NCBI GenBank assembly: GCA_015680685.1 | Contig: MNCI01004284.1 | Span: 136,786 to 200,785 of the forward strand | Reading direction: 5' to 3' | DNA: 64,000 nt | From: Gnetum montanum | Taxonomy: Eukaryota; Streptophyta; Gnetopsida; Gnetales; Gnetaceae | In this document: positions 35,808-47,869 of the stretch, piece by piece | How positions within the stretch are numbered: position 1 is the stretch's first letter | Layout of the letters: each line of letters opens with the position of its first letter | The notes under the pieces: generated by a model | Seen by the model: only the letters and a program-made list of their open reading frames with translations | Databases searched by the model: none | Told to the model about the DNA's origin: nothing | Position numbers and translations under genes: made by a program

Positions 35808-38237
35808 TGTTGGCACATTTTGGCTATTTCATGGAACAGGTTGGCATGATAAAATTGATTAAAGATTTTTGCAGTTTTCAATACTCTCTTATTGTTAGTT
35901 GGAGAAGTGGCAAGAATTCCACAAATCATTAACTATGTTTTCTCACTAAATTCATAAGGGAGCTTTTAAAAATCCATTGCAAAGAAATTTTAGATGCTGA
36001 AAGATCGGAGGAAAGGCTATTGTACTTTGTTAAAATAAACAAAATTTCATTTTGTGGATAAAGAGAAATAGCATCTAAATTTAAAGAAGAAAGAAATAAA
36101 GAATCCAAGTAACTACAATTGATGGTAAACTGGTCATTGGAAATTTTAGTAGTCTTCATGAAGCTATTTGTTCATGTGCCTTGTATATGAAGTGCAGAAC
36201 AAAAAGAAGAAGAGAGAAAAAGAATAAGAGTTAAAATGCAGTTAGTAGTATATACAAGAATTGAGAATTAGATGTCACAGTTTTGTTTATTGAATTTTTT
36301 TAATAGCAAAAGTACAAACACTGGTAAAAGGTAATTTGTTAAACACCTTGTATATACTCTGCATTAGAATCAGCAATGAAAACCGCAAAAACAAGAACAT
36401 GTTATGAATAAAAATGATTTTAGAAGAAAAACAGCAAGACAAGCATCAAGAATATATCAAAATCTTGCCAATATTGACACCCAAATCATACAGTGACTAT
36501 CCNGTAGCAGGGTTTTTGTTTTGTTTCAAATGCAGGATATGACAAACAACAATGAGAAGACGTGAAATATTAAACATAAACCCTAAGAAAAAGCTTGGCA
36601 CACAACAAAAATGTTTTCACATCTGGATTCTTGCAATGATGAACCTACAAAAAAAAATTGCACACAGCAGTGCTCGACGCCAACGCGTCCATCATCATCA
36701 TTACCAATCCATCAAGTGCGACTATAGAGACACGAAGACACAGCAAGACAGGTGCACAACTAAATCAGGGGAATGAAATTTCTTCTACAGCAGATACGAA
36801 GGATCATGGATGTGGCCAAGAGATTAGTTGTAGGGACTTAGTATTTGAGCTCAGTATCAAACCAACCGAGAGATTATTTAGCCGATGAATTGTGGTTATG
36901 AATTATTCTGAAGAAAACTGTCATCACTGAAAGTAAGAAAAAAACCTAAACACGTGAAATCGAAGTAACAAAATAAAGTTCCAACTTCATATGGTTTGGT
37001 GGCTAAAAATAATTTTAGCATATTTTCTCACATGCAACAAAAATAAAATGACAATTGTATGGAGCACTTATTGNNNNNNNNNNNNNNNNNNNNNNNNNNN
37101 NNNNNNNNNNNNNNNNNNNNNNNNNNNNNNNNNNNNNNNNNNNNNNNNNNNNNNNNNNNNNNNNNNNNNNNNNNNNNNNNNNNNNNNNNNNNNNNNNNNN
37201 NNNNNNNNNNNNNNNNNNNNNNNNNNNNNNNNNNNNNNNNNNNNNNNNNNNNNNNNNNNNNNNNNNNNNNNNNNNNNNNNNNNNNNNNNNNNNNNNNNNN
37301 NNNNNNNNNNNNNNNNNNNNNNNNNNNNNNNNNNNNNNNNNNNNNNNNNNNNNNNNNNNNNNNNNNNNNNNNNNNNNNNNNNNNNNNNNNNNNNNNNNNN
37401 NNNNNNNNNNNNNNNNNNNNNNNNNNNNNNNNNNNNNNNNNNNNNNNNNNNNNNNNNNNNNNNNNNNNNNNNNNNNNNNNNNNNNNNNNNNNNNNNNNNN
37501 NNNNNNNNNNNNNNNNNNNNNNNNNNNNNNNNNNNNNNNNNNNNNNNNNNNNNNNNNNNNNNNNNNNNNNNNNNNNNNNNNNNNNNNNNNNNNNNNNNNN
37601 NNNNNNNNNNNNNNNNNNNNNNNNNNNNNNNNNNNNNNNNNNNNNNNNNNNNNNNNNNNNNNNNNNNNNNNNNNNNNNNNNNNNNNNNNNNNNNNNNNNN
37701 NNNNNNNNNNNNNNNNNNNNNNNNNNNNNNNNNNNNNNNNNNNNNNNNNNNNNNNNNNNNNNNNNNNNNNNNNNNNNNNNNNNNNNNNNNNGCTTATTTG
37801 AGCCTTGGAAGTTTGAACAATTCGTAGTTATTGAATTTGAGATAGCTTTATTGTGAAGTGTTTACTCGTATCATTTTACCTTATTTAAACATTTGAGATC
37901 TTTACAAAAATCTGCTTTCTTTTTCTCTTCTTTCTATTTCCATTGAATCTCGCTCTATTTCTAATTTTCTTGTGGAACTATCTGTTTCTCTGGGAAAAAT
38001 TAGAAGTATATTCGTAGAGTTGTGCTCAAATGTTTTTGCAAAACTTTATTTGTTACAAGTAGGTATTATAAGGACCACATAGACTAGGCAATTGAACAAA
38101 ACAGGAACTCTCAACAACTCACAGTACTTTGCAAAGTTGGCTGAATCTCTTTAAGATAAGTCATTTATAGTTTTACACACAACCCAATTGTTTCATTTTT
38201 CACAACAGCACACACACATACTCACATTAACTACTGA
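35808..38237 (+). repeat. LTR of the element-B family inserted in element A (probably solo)
   Basis: Starts TGTTGGCACATTTTGG like both LTRs of element B, and from about 36590 to 38237 follows 55230-56974 closely. The flanking pentamers GTAGG (35803-35807) and GTTGG (38238-38242) look like a target duplication with one change. No internal region follows, so it is probably a solo LTR. After the first ~35 bp, 35845-36590 is unrelated to the matching part of the element B LTR. The 3' end is placed by the flanks and is approximate. Confidence 0.72.
37074..37791. other. Assembly gap (718 N)
   Basis: The gap lies within the LTR at 35808-38237. The homologous interval in element B (55611-56523) is about 913 bp, so the true missing sequence is probably near 0.9 kb. 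Translations across it are meaningless. Confidence 0.99.
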
Positions 38238-38249
38238 GTTGGTTGTGTG

Positions 38250-40605
38250 GAAGAAGTTGTTGCATGAGGCACAACGAGGGGTTGTTTGGTTGTTGGAGCA
38301 GTTTGTGTTGTAGAGGGTTGGGGCATTCTACTCACAAAGGGTTCTTTTGGGGGAACTGGTGATTGTACCTTTACAACAAAAGGGAACCTTGAGCTAGTGG
38401 AAGTTTAAGGGCAGCTTTTATTTCAAGGAGGCATCCTAATCATAAATGGTTCCCTTGTAGTCCTTTGATTATTGTTGATGTTAAGCACCATGATGGTGTA
38501 TGGACTATCGTTAGAATTTAAAGGATCCTTGTATATGTGCATTGATTAGTTCAAAGGAATAATAGGGTTAAATGTATCTAGTACCAACTCATCCCTATCA
38601 ACAATTCTTTGTAGGTCATCCTTAAGTGCAAGGAAAAAATTGGTGTTGTAACCTGGCAACTAATGATAATGGCAAAAATGGTCTAGCCTAAAGTATTTGG
38701 ACACTGGAGGATCATCCTTAGTTTCCTGAGTAGGGTCTTTTGCTATTTCACATAACCTATCATGGTTTTTATGAGAATTCTGAATCATTTTCTTGTACTA
38801 TATTTTACCTCTCTTTAATAGTTAGTCTAATAGCTCTGATGGCTTTAGGGGTAACTTGATGTAGTTGGATCAATCGTTTTGTGCAAAGTTTGGCCTAGAG
38901 GCAGTTGATGTAGTGACCTAGAGGTTGATGGTTGGTTGTTGTTATCTTTGTTATTATTATGGTCCTTAAATGGGTTGTTCCTTGGTCCTTGTTTGTTTTT
39001 ATTGGCCTCTTTGGTCATGGCTTCTATAGTTGTATTGTTTTATTTACTTCCTTCTTTATCTTTACGAGCATGTTGGTTTTTATATGCTGCATAGGTTGGG
39101 TCATGACTAGCCTCAGCTGCATCCTCTATGTTCTTAGTCTACGAAAAGGCTTGACTAAGAGACTGTAGATTAAGATAAAATAATTTTGATTTTATAAAAT
39201 CATTGACTACACCTTTGAAAATAGCTAAGAGGTTTGCCTTAGCTATGGGCTTAGGTATCTCATTGGATAAAACATTCGATCATTGGATGAGCCTCTGCAC
39301 TAACTCCAAGTGCCCTTGCTTAACCTTCATTAGTTGGTCAAGTGTTGTATTGAGTTTCAAGTTATATTTGAAATGATTGACAAATTATGAAATTAGCTCA
39401 TCCAAAGAGGATATGGATCCCCTTGGCAAGGCACAATACCAATCTAATTCTTGCTAAAGACATAGAGGAAATTTACATAATTGTATATGGCCATGCTTGT
39501 AAGAGTAAGCATTCAGAACAAAAGGTAATCATATGTGCATTCAGATTACCTTCACCATTGTACTTGGTGAACTATGGAATAAAGACATCGGGGGGAAGAG
39601 TTAGTGCTGGGATCGTAGGGTTTATGGGATCATCTTGGTAGAAGTTCATAATATTTACGATTTGTGACGTTGAAGCTTTAAGTTTTCTTAATTCTTTAGT
39701 CTAGTCCTGGATCATTTGGAAAGCTTGATCTAGGCCTCGAGGTGCCCTTGTTGGTTATGGGGTTTGGACAAAAGTTTGAGCTGTATGTTGGGAGGCCCAT
39801 GGCCTTGCTATCAATTGTGAGATGAAAGGGAGCTATTACATTATGGTTGTAGTTTGTGGACCAAATAGGGAAAATAATGTTTAGGCTAGTATCTAAGGCA
39901 CAAATGGGATAAATGGGGTGTGTGACCCCTAAGTCACCTGGGGTCCCATAGTGGATCCCACATGGGCAGTTAGTGGGCTTGTGGTGGTGAAAACCATTGT
40001 TAATGGCTGCATAGATCAAGGTTGTGTAGTGAATGATATTGACACATTATAGTTTTTTGATTGTGACATTGTTTGATGATTGCCTATGAATGGTGTGGAA
40101 CTAGTTGTAGTAGGGTAGGAGATAGTGGAAGAGGGTGACACCATACCCATGGAGAAAAAAAAGTGCTAGAGGAAGATGTTGTGAACTTGGGGGAGGTTTG
40201 TGGGAATAACTCTCCTAGGATGTTTTCAAGTTTAGATTCCACCTTGAACTCATCCTCCTCCATTGCAATCAATTGGGCTAGGATGCTAGAATAAACATCA
40301 TTGAGGGGTATTTGGTGATACGGGAAAGGGGTATACTCATTCCCACCTTGGTGTATGAGCTCATATTTCCTCTTGGCTTCTACTTTCACACATGGAATTA
40401 GCATGCCAGTCTACATTTTAATACAAAAGAAGTTATAATGATCCTCATTTATGACTAAAAAGTTAGGAATTTTTCCTCTGACCCTCAAAGATTGCCTACA
40501 TTTGATGGTAGCAGGGTCTTTGGGGTTATAGACTCTAATGACTTCTTGGATAGAACCTTTGCCAATGAGGGTTAAGGCCAACTTGTTTGATTGTAGGAAA
40601 GACAT
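38250..40605 (-). pseudogene. gag: Element A gag relic
   Basis: The minus strand from the Met at 40605 reads as about 174 codons with a single TAG, then decays. Around 39420-39230 the text LPRGSISSLDELI, FVNHFKYNLKL and LDQLMKVKQGHLELVQRLIQ appears in frame-shifted pieces. This is the core of the plant retrotransposon gag domain (usual form SSFDEL...F...Y......L..LKQ...ESL..F..R), the structural protein that packages element RNA. Stops and shifts run throughout. The C-terminal side is interrupted by the B-family LTR ending at 38237. Confidence 0.75.
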
Positions 40606-40839
40606 GGTTTAGGAGGTGTTATTTGTTCTTTTTACTATTTTTAATAAAAATATATTAAGTAAGATAAAATATTGTCACAATAGGCTAAAAATGGAAAGGG
40701 TAGAAGGAAATGGCTACTAAGTAGAAATAGGTGTCACAGTAGGAATGAAGTTCAATAGAATGACATTGAACAGAATGGGTTTCAATGGAATAGTGTTGAA
40801 TGGAATGGGTTAAATAGTAGTCTACCCATTACTGCAAGC

Positions 40840-40925
40840 GTAGTTAGTCTACTATTGCTTGTGTAGTCTACCAACTACTACTAGTGTAGTCCATCAACTA
40901 CTACTAGCATAGTCTCACTATTGAC
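40840..40925. repeat. Short internal copy of the 24-bp GTAGT/ACTAC array
   Basis: Three units of the LTR-type repeat (GTAGTCTACCAACTACTACTA) lie upstream of gag in the element A leader, so the motif is not limited to the LTRs. Confidence 0.7.
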
Positions 40926-40984
40926 AAGAAAATAGGCATTAACGGAATGGGTGTCACTATTACTAGAGAAACTACAGCCAAAAT

Positions 40985-41515
40985 CCAAAATGAATGGGTT
41001 TTGTAGTAGATTAAAAAATGGCAAGAAAACCCAGTGAAATGGGTTTTATAGTAAATGTGAAAATGATGACAAAACCTAATGGAATGGGTTTTGCAGTTAA
41101 TGGAAAAATGGCAGGAGAACCCAATGGAATGGGTTTTAAAGTAAACTAAAAAATGACAAGAAAACCCAATGGAATGGATTTTATAGTAAAATAGAAATTA
41201 ACAAGGAAATCCAATGGAATGGATTTTGCAATAAATGAAAAAATGGTAGGAAGACCCAACAAAATGGATTTTTTAGTAAATGGAAAAATCTATAGGAAAA
41301 CCCAACAGAATGGATTTTGTACTAAACAAAAAATTGGTAGGAAAACCCAATGAAATGGGTTTTGTAGAAAATTGGAAAATGACAGGAAAATCCAACAAAA
41401 TGGGTATTGTAGTAAACTGGAAAATGATAGGAAATCCCAATGAAATGGATTTTGTAGTAAATGGGAAAAATCTATAGCAAAACCCAATGGAGTGGGTTTT
41501 GTAGTAGATGGAAAA
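40985..41515 (-). repeat. 45-bp tandem array (12 units) in the element A leader
   Basis: Units begin near 40985, 41029, 41073, 41119, 41164, 41208, 41253, 41300, 41345, 41391, 41434 and 41481. Each contains the imperfect inverted repeat AACCCAATGGAATGGGTT followed by TTGTAGTAAA. The 45-bp step is a multiple of three, so both strands show runs of open frame with a 15-residue period (for example LQNPFHWDFLSFS on the minus strand). The array sits within 70 bp of the 5' LTR. Confidence 0.88.
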
Positions 41516-41556
41516 TTTACTACAATGGACTTTTTCACCAAGAATTTGAGTGGAGG

Positions 41557-41570
41557 TCCTCCTAGCACTA
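41557..41570 (-). other. Possible primer binding site of element A
   Basis: The minus strand reads TAGTGCTAGGAGGA starting six bases inside the 5' LTR. It resembles the TGGCGCTAGAAGGA type of primer site seen in some plant gypsy elements, with three or four differences. Identification of the tRNA is uncertain. Confidence 0.35.
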
Positions 41571-41576
41571 GAAAAC

Positions 41577-43307
41577 TATTGCAACCAAAAAAGGTGACCA
41601 CTAGAAAGTCAAGAGATCTGATATAGTAGCCTCAACCCATGGATCCCAAGGGCCTTTGTGAAAAATGGGACTTGGGATGCCCTAGATAGTCTAGCAGATC
41701 ACCCAGGGACATATGGAATGTAAATTGGAATGGTTTCAACAAATGGCTTTGAGCATGGTCGGAAACATAGATGGAAATAGACTATTGTAAATAGAAATGT
41801 AAATAGAAATTACAGTTACATAAACAATTCTAGAAATGGAAATAAAAACAAAAAATTTGTACAAAATGAAATAGAAACTTTATATAGGAATATAAATAGA
41901 GCTTTGGTTTCATAGTGTACAAGTTGTGCCAAAAGGCACAAGAAGCTACTGGCCAAAAGCTTGAAGTTCATTGGAGAGAGATGAGAAAGTTGCCTCCATG
42001 ATGTGGTTGCTTCCCAGTTTCAGCCTGTTGTAACTTTTTGTTAGTCTCCATCAAGTTTGATGTGTGGGAATAGGATTGGTGTTATGTGCTTGGAGCAATG
42101 GAAAGTATGTGGGAGTCTTTGTGCCTAGTATAGTCCTAGTTTCTACCATCAAAAGGCACCACTAGGTGAAGGTATGATGGCTACAATGGGTTTTTGGTGA
42201 ATGCCAATGGAGATGAAAATGGAATTTACACTTTTGGTAGCAATGATAGCTATGTGGAGGTGTGCACGTCTAGCATAGTACTAGTTTCTACTATTGGAAA
42301 TGAAATAGGGTTGTGAGTGGGCTTGATGGGAAAGAGGAATGGCTATGAAAGTGGAAATAGTCTTGTTGTTAGAATGGTGTTGAAAATTCCAAGTGTTTTG
42401 AATGCCAAGTGTATCTGATGCTAATTAAGAAAATTCGAAATAGTATGTCTTGTGAAAATTCCAAAATTTTGACCTAGAAATGATGTTAATGTTGGGATTT
42501 TATACGATTGGTGTGGCTATTTGTGGGATTATCATTGATGGCTAATTGACTGGTGTTGATCAGGGGCTTGCAATGGTTGCTTCCATCAACATAGTCCATT
42601 AGCTACTACTAGCATAGTAAAGTAACTACTGCTAGCATAGTCGGTCCAACTATTACCAGCATAGTCAGCCAACTACTACCAACATAGTTAGGCAACAACT
42701 ACTAGCATAGTTAGTCAACTACTACTAGTGTAGTTACTATTTGTGGTAAGTTTGAAATGGACTATAAACAGTAAATAGGCCTTTGTGGCTATGCTAAAGG
42801 CTTTCAAAAATGAGGAATGAAAGAGTATTGGGAAATAGAAAGATAGATGGAACTTGCAAAAATTATGAAACTTGTTGGAAAGTACCATGCTTGTTAAAGA
42901 CTGTTATTGTTGACTTGGAAGGCATACACTAGTTGTTGTTGGAGAAGTGGCTATCCCAACAATGCCAATGCTACACTTCTGCCTGGTTCTAGTGATGACT
43001 ATGTTGGCTACTATAGCTATTATGCTTGGCTCTAGCGTAGTTGGGGCTATACCCCTACAAAAACTCATGAAAATCTTGTTTTTGGATGTTCTAAGCATTT
43101 TTGACCTTCCCAAGCCTAGATATGAACGTGGGGTACCTATTTCTAGTTGGGAAATGAGATAATAACAACTTTTAAAGCATTTTTTCAGCTCCAAAATGTT
43201 GAAGTATGCAAGATTTTAGCTTGCATACTACATATCTTACATTTACAATGAAACCTTATCTCAAATTGAAAAGTGTGATTTGCAACATGAATTTTAGTGG
43301 TGTTTTA
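41577..43307 (-). repeat. 5' LTR of gypsy element A (1731 bp)
   Basis: Aligns with 18513-20286. The ends are decayed to TATTGCAAC and GTTTTA from TG...CA. It contains about six 24-bp GTAGT/ACTAC units at 42590-42745. AAGTC follows as the target duplication, and then the SIRE LTR resumes. Confidence 0.9.
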
Positions 43308-43637
43308 AAGTCTACTATAAGACATCTTGCCATAGATGTCTACTTTGAAAGATAGATGCCTGCTATTTTTTAAAGACATTCACTCCACTCTTGCACTTTA
43401 GAGTCTGAGGCATTCTCTTATCAATTTGACTTTGTAGTCCTCAGAACACCTTCAATATTTGTCCTCTCATCTTGTCTATGTAGTCTTCATTTTAACATCT
43501 TGATGCCTATTTCATTTTCTTGAATTTTTAGATCTCTTTGTGAAGTTTGTGTCCATGGCCCCAAAAAATCATAGTCTGACACATACTTTCTACATTCTTT
43601 ATTTTCCTTAAGGTTTTGACATATCAAAAGGTCAACA
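43308..43637 (-). repeat. 5' LTR of the SIRE-type element, second part
   Basis: Matches 13240-13579, including the shared text CATTCTCTTATCAATTT and AAGGTTTTGACATA. It ends GGTCAACA, then the TCAAC target duplication at 43638-43642. Confidence 0.9.
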
Positions 43638-43779
43638 TCAACATCATGACATATATACAAGACTAAATCTAACTATGAATTCTGCATTATTATTCAAGTG
43701 GTATTACCAAATTATCATGCAACACATGATTGATACATGGAAAAAACAAAATAGAACAAAATGAAGCTTGATGTTATTT

Positions 43780-46700
43780 CTTTAGGTTCCTAGTGATAGT
43801 GGCTCCACCATTGGCTTTTTTCCTTTATTATCTAGTTTCTTGAATTGGCACCTATTCAGCAACTCTATCATCTTTTTTTCTTCAGTCCTAGGATCATGCA
43901 CTATCCATGCCAACTTGGAAGTACTCATAGGTGTTGGTGCTTCCATAGGACATGATAATTATGAAAACTATGTTCTCTCTACTTCAAAGCCTTTGGTCAT
44001 CTTCTATATTTCTTGATAATTAGTCATTCTTGGCCAATTTTATTGTAATATATTCATAGTCTTGATAAGTTGATTTATCTACTTGAAGTTTAGATTTTGT
44101 GATGTTATGTTTTTACTATGCATCTTTCCTATCTATAAACTTTCTTTCATACATAAAATACAGAGTACCAATTATTACTTTATCTCTATTCTTAGTCTAC
44201 CTATTGTTAACATGGTCAAGTTAGTGTAGCATTGATTTGTTAATCCCATGTACTTTATCAAATATTTTATTTGAAGATCCTTATTCTTCATGTTTTCTTG
44301 GTGGATAAGGGAAAGACTATCCAAGATGGATTACCAATTAGCTGCCTATTATATAATGAAATTAATCTTGGCCTTGGTGATTTGGATTTCTTTCTTACTA
44401 ATTTGTTTGTATATGCTCACTTGATCTTTGAAGTATTCTTTCAACCTTTCATGTCTTTTAGCATTATTTAGCCATGCGATGATTTCAATGGCTGATTTTT
44501 ATCTAAGTGTGCATTTTTTCATTGATAGGATCTTGTTTTCATGAGTTAATTACCTCATGTCTAGGTTGACTCTAGCAAACTACTATAATAGTTGATGGAT
44601 ACTTTTCTCAAACATATTCTTTTTTTTATATCTATCAACCTAGGATTTTTCCAGCAGTTTTATTATTCTCTTCTTCTAATGTAGTGATGGCTTTGGCGTG
44701 GGCATATGTCTAAACCTTTGCTACTAAAGCATTTCAAATTGCTTTTTCCTTTTCTATCTTCATCTATTTTTCCTAGTCATTAATTGATTAGTTTGATTAA
44801 TTTTGAATTATAATAACTGATCTTGTGTAATGTACTATGTAGGATTCTACCTTTCAGCTCATAATGCAAGATTCTTCTTGTAGTCTCTATAGTTTATTTT
44901 CTATGTCTCTCATTCTTATTTTTTTCATGACCAATTTTTCTTTAGTAGATATCAATTTTGATTGTACTACAATGATATCAAAAAGATCTTGAATAACTTA
45001 CCTTATATGTAGCAATCTTTCCAATATATTTTCATGTTTAGCAGGGAACACGATCTATTTTCCTAATGTTCTAACTAACGTCTATACATCCTTAGTTTCA
45101 AAAATGCCTATTAGTGGCTTAGTGGAAATATTGAATGACTTCTTAATATGATCAATCATTACCGCTATTGCTCATGTTGTATCTTGGTGTTGCATCACTG
45201 CTATAGTGGTTCCTTCATTAGTTTCTAACATCACCTAAATGATGTAGCATTTTCAAAGATCTATTCCGCTTAATCATTATTTTCTTTTGCTTGCAAAGAT
45301 GTTTGACCATTGGTGGATCTTGTGGATATTGTAGGTTTTCTTAGATTATCTATAACTACCTACATGCTTGAGACTTCTCTACTATCCCAACTAATTAATT
45401 TTATAGTTTACTATAAATGTCTCATGGAAGGCATATAGTTAGGTTATTGTATCTTTAGTGCAATTGGTCTTGCTTGTTCTATGGCTAGGATTAACCCACT
45501 AGGTCCAGCCTATTCTATAGCTATGCTTAAAATGTTTGTTATTGATGTTAACCCTATTCTAGCCTTAGTGCTTACGTTTTTTTCTACTTGATCCTTCTTG
45601 GGTGAAACTAGCTTTGAAACCTTATAATACATTTTGGGCTTTTCGAAGAACATCATTTATGTAGCAGAAAATTCTTACTTGCTTACACAACTTTCTAATA
45701 AGACAAGGGAATGGAAAAGGAGATTTCCTTGTCTTTCTCTTTTCAAACCTTCTCCCAAGCTCCAAAAATAATAGATGGGTTATGTTTCCTTAGAATTTAT
45801 CCATTAATATGACACTTCCTATGGTAGTATAGGTGAAAATTTTTTTAAGTTTCTTAGTTGAAAAAATATGGTACATAGTAATTTTGAAATATATCTTTGT
45901 AGATAATCCATTGTATTCTTTCTCTATGATTCCATATGTCCTTTGTATCCATAAGTTCATTTCATATATGTCAAATCACGTAAATATTTGGGTGATGTTA
46001 GCTTAGACATTTAGTATGTCTTGGAAATAGCTTCGACTAAATATGATACTGTTACTTAATCTTCACAATTGCAGCATCCTATTTATTATGCCAAAATTAA
46101 TGCACTTTCCCTAGATACCATTCATCATTAATTGATATGGTGGAATAGAGTGGCAAGGCTTGAAGATATTCGCAACCCTCTCTAGATTTGAAATCTGTGA
46201 ATGAGTCAGATTTTAATTCTACTATCATAGTGGACATGATAAATGTCTCTCCAATGACTTGTAAACACTTATTGGAGAGTGTGAAATGTTGTCCTTGCTC
46301 TAAAGCTAATGGCACATTAGCTTCTACTTACACAAATTACCCTATTGTAGGTATGGATTATTAGAATGAATAGGATTGCATCTCTTGCTCCACAGGTGGA
46401 GTTTTTTCTTTTGGTTATGATAGTCCTTCATGTTCAGGTATTATTTTTGATGGCATCTGCATGTAAGAAAATTTAAGATTAATTAATATGGTGGACTAGA
46501 GTGGTAAGGCTTGAAGCTATTCAAAAACCTCTCTATATGTGAAAGCCATGAATGGGTGAAATTTTAATCCTACTATCATAGTAGATATAATAAATTTCTC
46601 TCAAATTACTTGTAAACACTTATTGGAGAGTGTGAAATGCTATCCTTGCTTTGAAGCTAATGGAACATTAGCTTCTACTTATGCATATTACCCTATTGTA

Positions 46701-46835
46701 GGTATGAATTATTAGAATGAATAGGATTGCATCTCTTGCTCCATAGGAGGAGTTTGTTCCCTTCATTGTGATAATCCTCCATGTTCAGGTATTCTTTTTG
46801 ATGATATCTACAATCATAAGAAAATGTAAGATTAC
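43780..46835 (-). pseudogene. Unrecognised minus-strand coding relic, duplicated unit copy 1
   Basis: Protein-like text on the minus strand is conserved with a second copy at 49590-52420, which supports a coding origin. Near 46300-46100 it reads FTLSNKCLQVIGE, TMIVELKSDSF, then YLGKVH; copy 2 has the matching CLTL, IISTIIVELNFGPF and YLGEIF. Stops are frequent. The unit continues left of the SIRE insertion (about 12350-12471), so the 3' end of this copy is split. A minus-strand TATATATA at 47387-47394 lies ~550 bp upstream. I do not recognise the family; it lacks RT, integrase or transposase motifs. Confidence 0.45.
46127..46833. repeat. 351-bp tandem duplication at the 5' end of copy 1
   Basis: Two copies, 46127-46478 and 46479-46833, are near-identical over long runs (for example TGTAAACACTTATTGGAGAG in both). 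The duplicated part includes the N-terminal coding-like segment, so copy 1 carries it twice while the copy at 49.6-52.4 kb carries it once. Confidence 0.85.
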
Positions 46836-47386
46836 CCAAAAATTCTAGAAAGATTCCTAATGGTTTAGAACCCTTCATTGGATCTTAGGTTTTGATCAAA
46901 AAAAGTATACATGATAATTTTTTTTTAATTTATATTGTGTTTTGAAAATTCATCAATTTTAAAAAATCCCTCCTTTAGAAGAAACCATTGATTAAATAAT
47001 TTTCCAATTGATCAAAAATAATTTTAGATTAATGACCTATCACTATCTTTAATTTATTGTTTAAAAAATATTTGAACAGTTAATTAGGAAGAAATGTTAA
47101 GTTTATTGGCTTAAATTAGATCAAAATGTTCTTATGTCTTATGATAATTATCCTTAATTAATCTTTTATGTGTTAGGAACAATTTACATAATTTACAAAA
47201 ACTACATATAATGTTATGTCCAACAAATTAGATGGTCACTTCGAGAGCAAAAAGATTTAAGAATGGATTAAATCAGAAGTGTGGTAAGGAAGATATGGGA
47301 CCATGAAGGTTCTTTGATAGAAAATAGCATGAACTCCCTTTGTGTGAAATGACAAAAGAAAAAAAAACTTTCTAATAGTCTACATG

Positions 47387-47394
47387 TATATATA
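47387..47394 (-). promoter_or_regulatory. TATA-like element upstream of copy 1
   Basis: TATATATA in a context (CTATATATACATG on the minus strand) also present upstream of copy 2 at 52930-52938, at a similar distance from the coding-like start. Conservation between the copies is the only support. Confidence 0.35.
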
Positions 47395-47869
47395 GATTTT
47401 TATATGGACAAAATAATAGATTCAACATCATTGATGCAATATCCTAGGCCTTGCAGTATTGTATCTATGAGATCATCTTTGTATTTTTTAAAATATTTCT
47501 GAAATTTGATGAGAAAAATTGATGAAATGAGTAACTTGAAATGTGTTAAGGTAATCTAAAGGAATCTTGATCATAGTTTATGCTTAGAATGTGAGCTTTG
47601 ATATCAAAATATTGTTAAAGATGAAGTTTGGAAAAATTAAATTGATGAAGGTTTAGGAGATGATATGAAAAAAAATTACTAAGTTTATGAATGAGTATGA
47701 GTATATAGGAAAATAATCATGATTTCCAAGGTATCTAAGAGGTACAAGATGATGTGGAGTTAGTCGTCAAGTATGAAACACAAGAGTTATACAAGTGGAT
47801 CCTTCCCAAAGCAAGCTTCTACTCTTAATGTCCTTGCATAACCATACCTACAAGTGTCCATGGGCACTT

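Larger units (their letters stand above)
18513..43307 (-). mobile_element. Giant (~24.8 kb) Tat/Ogre-like Ty3/gypsy element A nested in the SIRE LTR
   Basis: LTRs at 18513-20286 and 41577-43307 align without gaps at their starts. Left flank ACGTC and right flank AAGTC are 5-bp target duplications with one difference, and the host LTR resumes directly afterwards. On the minus strand the order is 5' LTR, leader with a 45-bp array, gag, protease, an ~11 kb interval, RT, RNase H, an archaeal-type RNase H (aRNH), integrase, 3' region with a 44-bp array, polypurine tract and 3' LTR. The aRNH between RNase H and integrase marks the Tat group. The coding blocks are full of stops. The length includes a foreign LTR at 35808-38237 and possibly other inserted matter. 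Confidence 0.88.
12472..43637 (-). mobile_element. SIRE-type Ty1/copia element, split by a nested 24.8 kb gypsy insertion
   Basis: Left LTR 12472-13579, pol relic, primer site at 17754-17765, right LTR 17768-18512 continuing at 43308-43637. Perfect 5-bp target duplications TCAAC flank it (12467-12471 and 43638-43642), which proves that the two halves belong to one insertion. Without the nested element it is ~6.4 kb. The RT/RNase H text (DDIIFGATND, MIGSLLYLTASRP) is typical of the SIRE/Maximus lineage. The gag domain proper is missing and many stops are present, so it is non-autonomous. Confidence 0.9.

Noticed and set aside
36991-37856. Long open frames of 248-278 codons
   Set aside because: They consist almost wholly of the N gap; only the few flanking residues are real.
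41280-41601. Repetitive 66- and 103-codon frames on both strands
   Set aside because: They arise because the 45-bp array step is a multiple of three; there is no sign of a selected protein.
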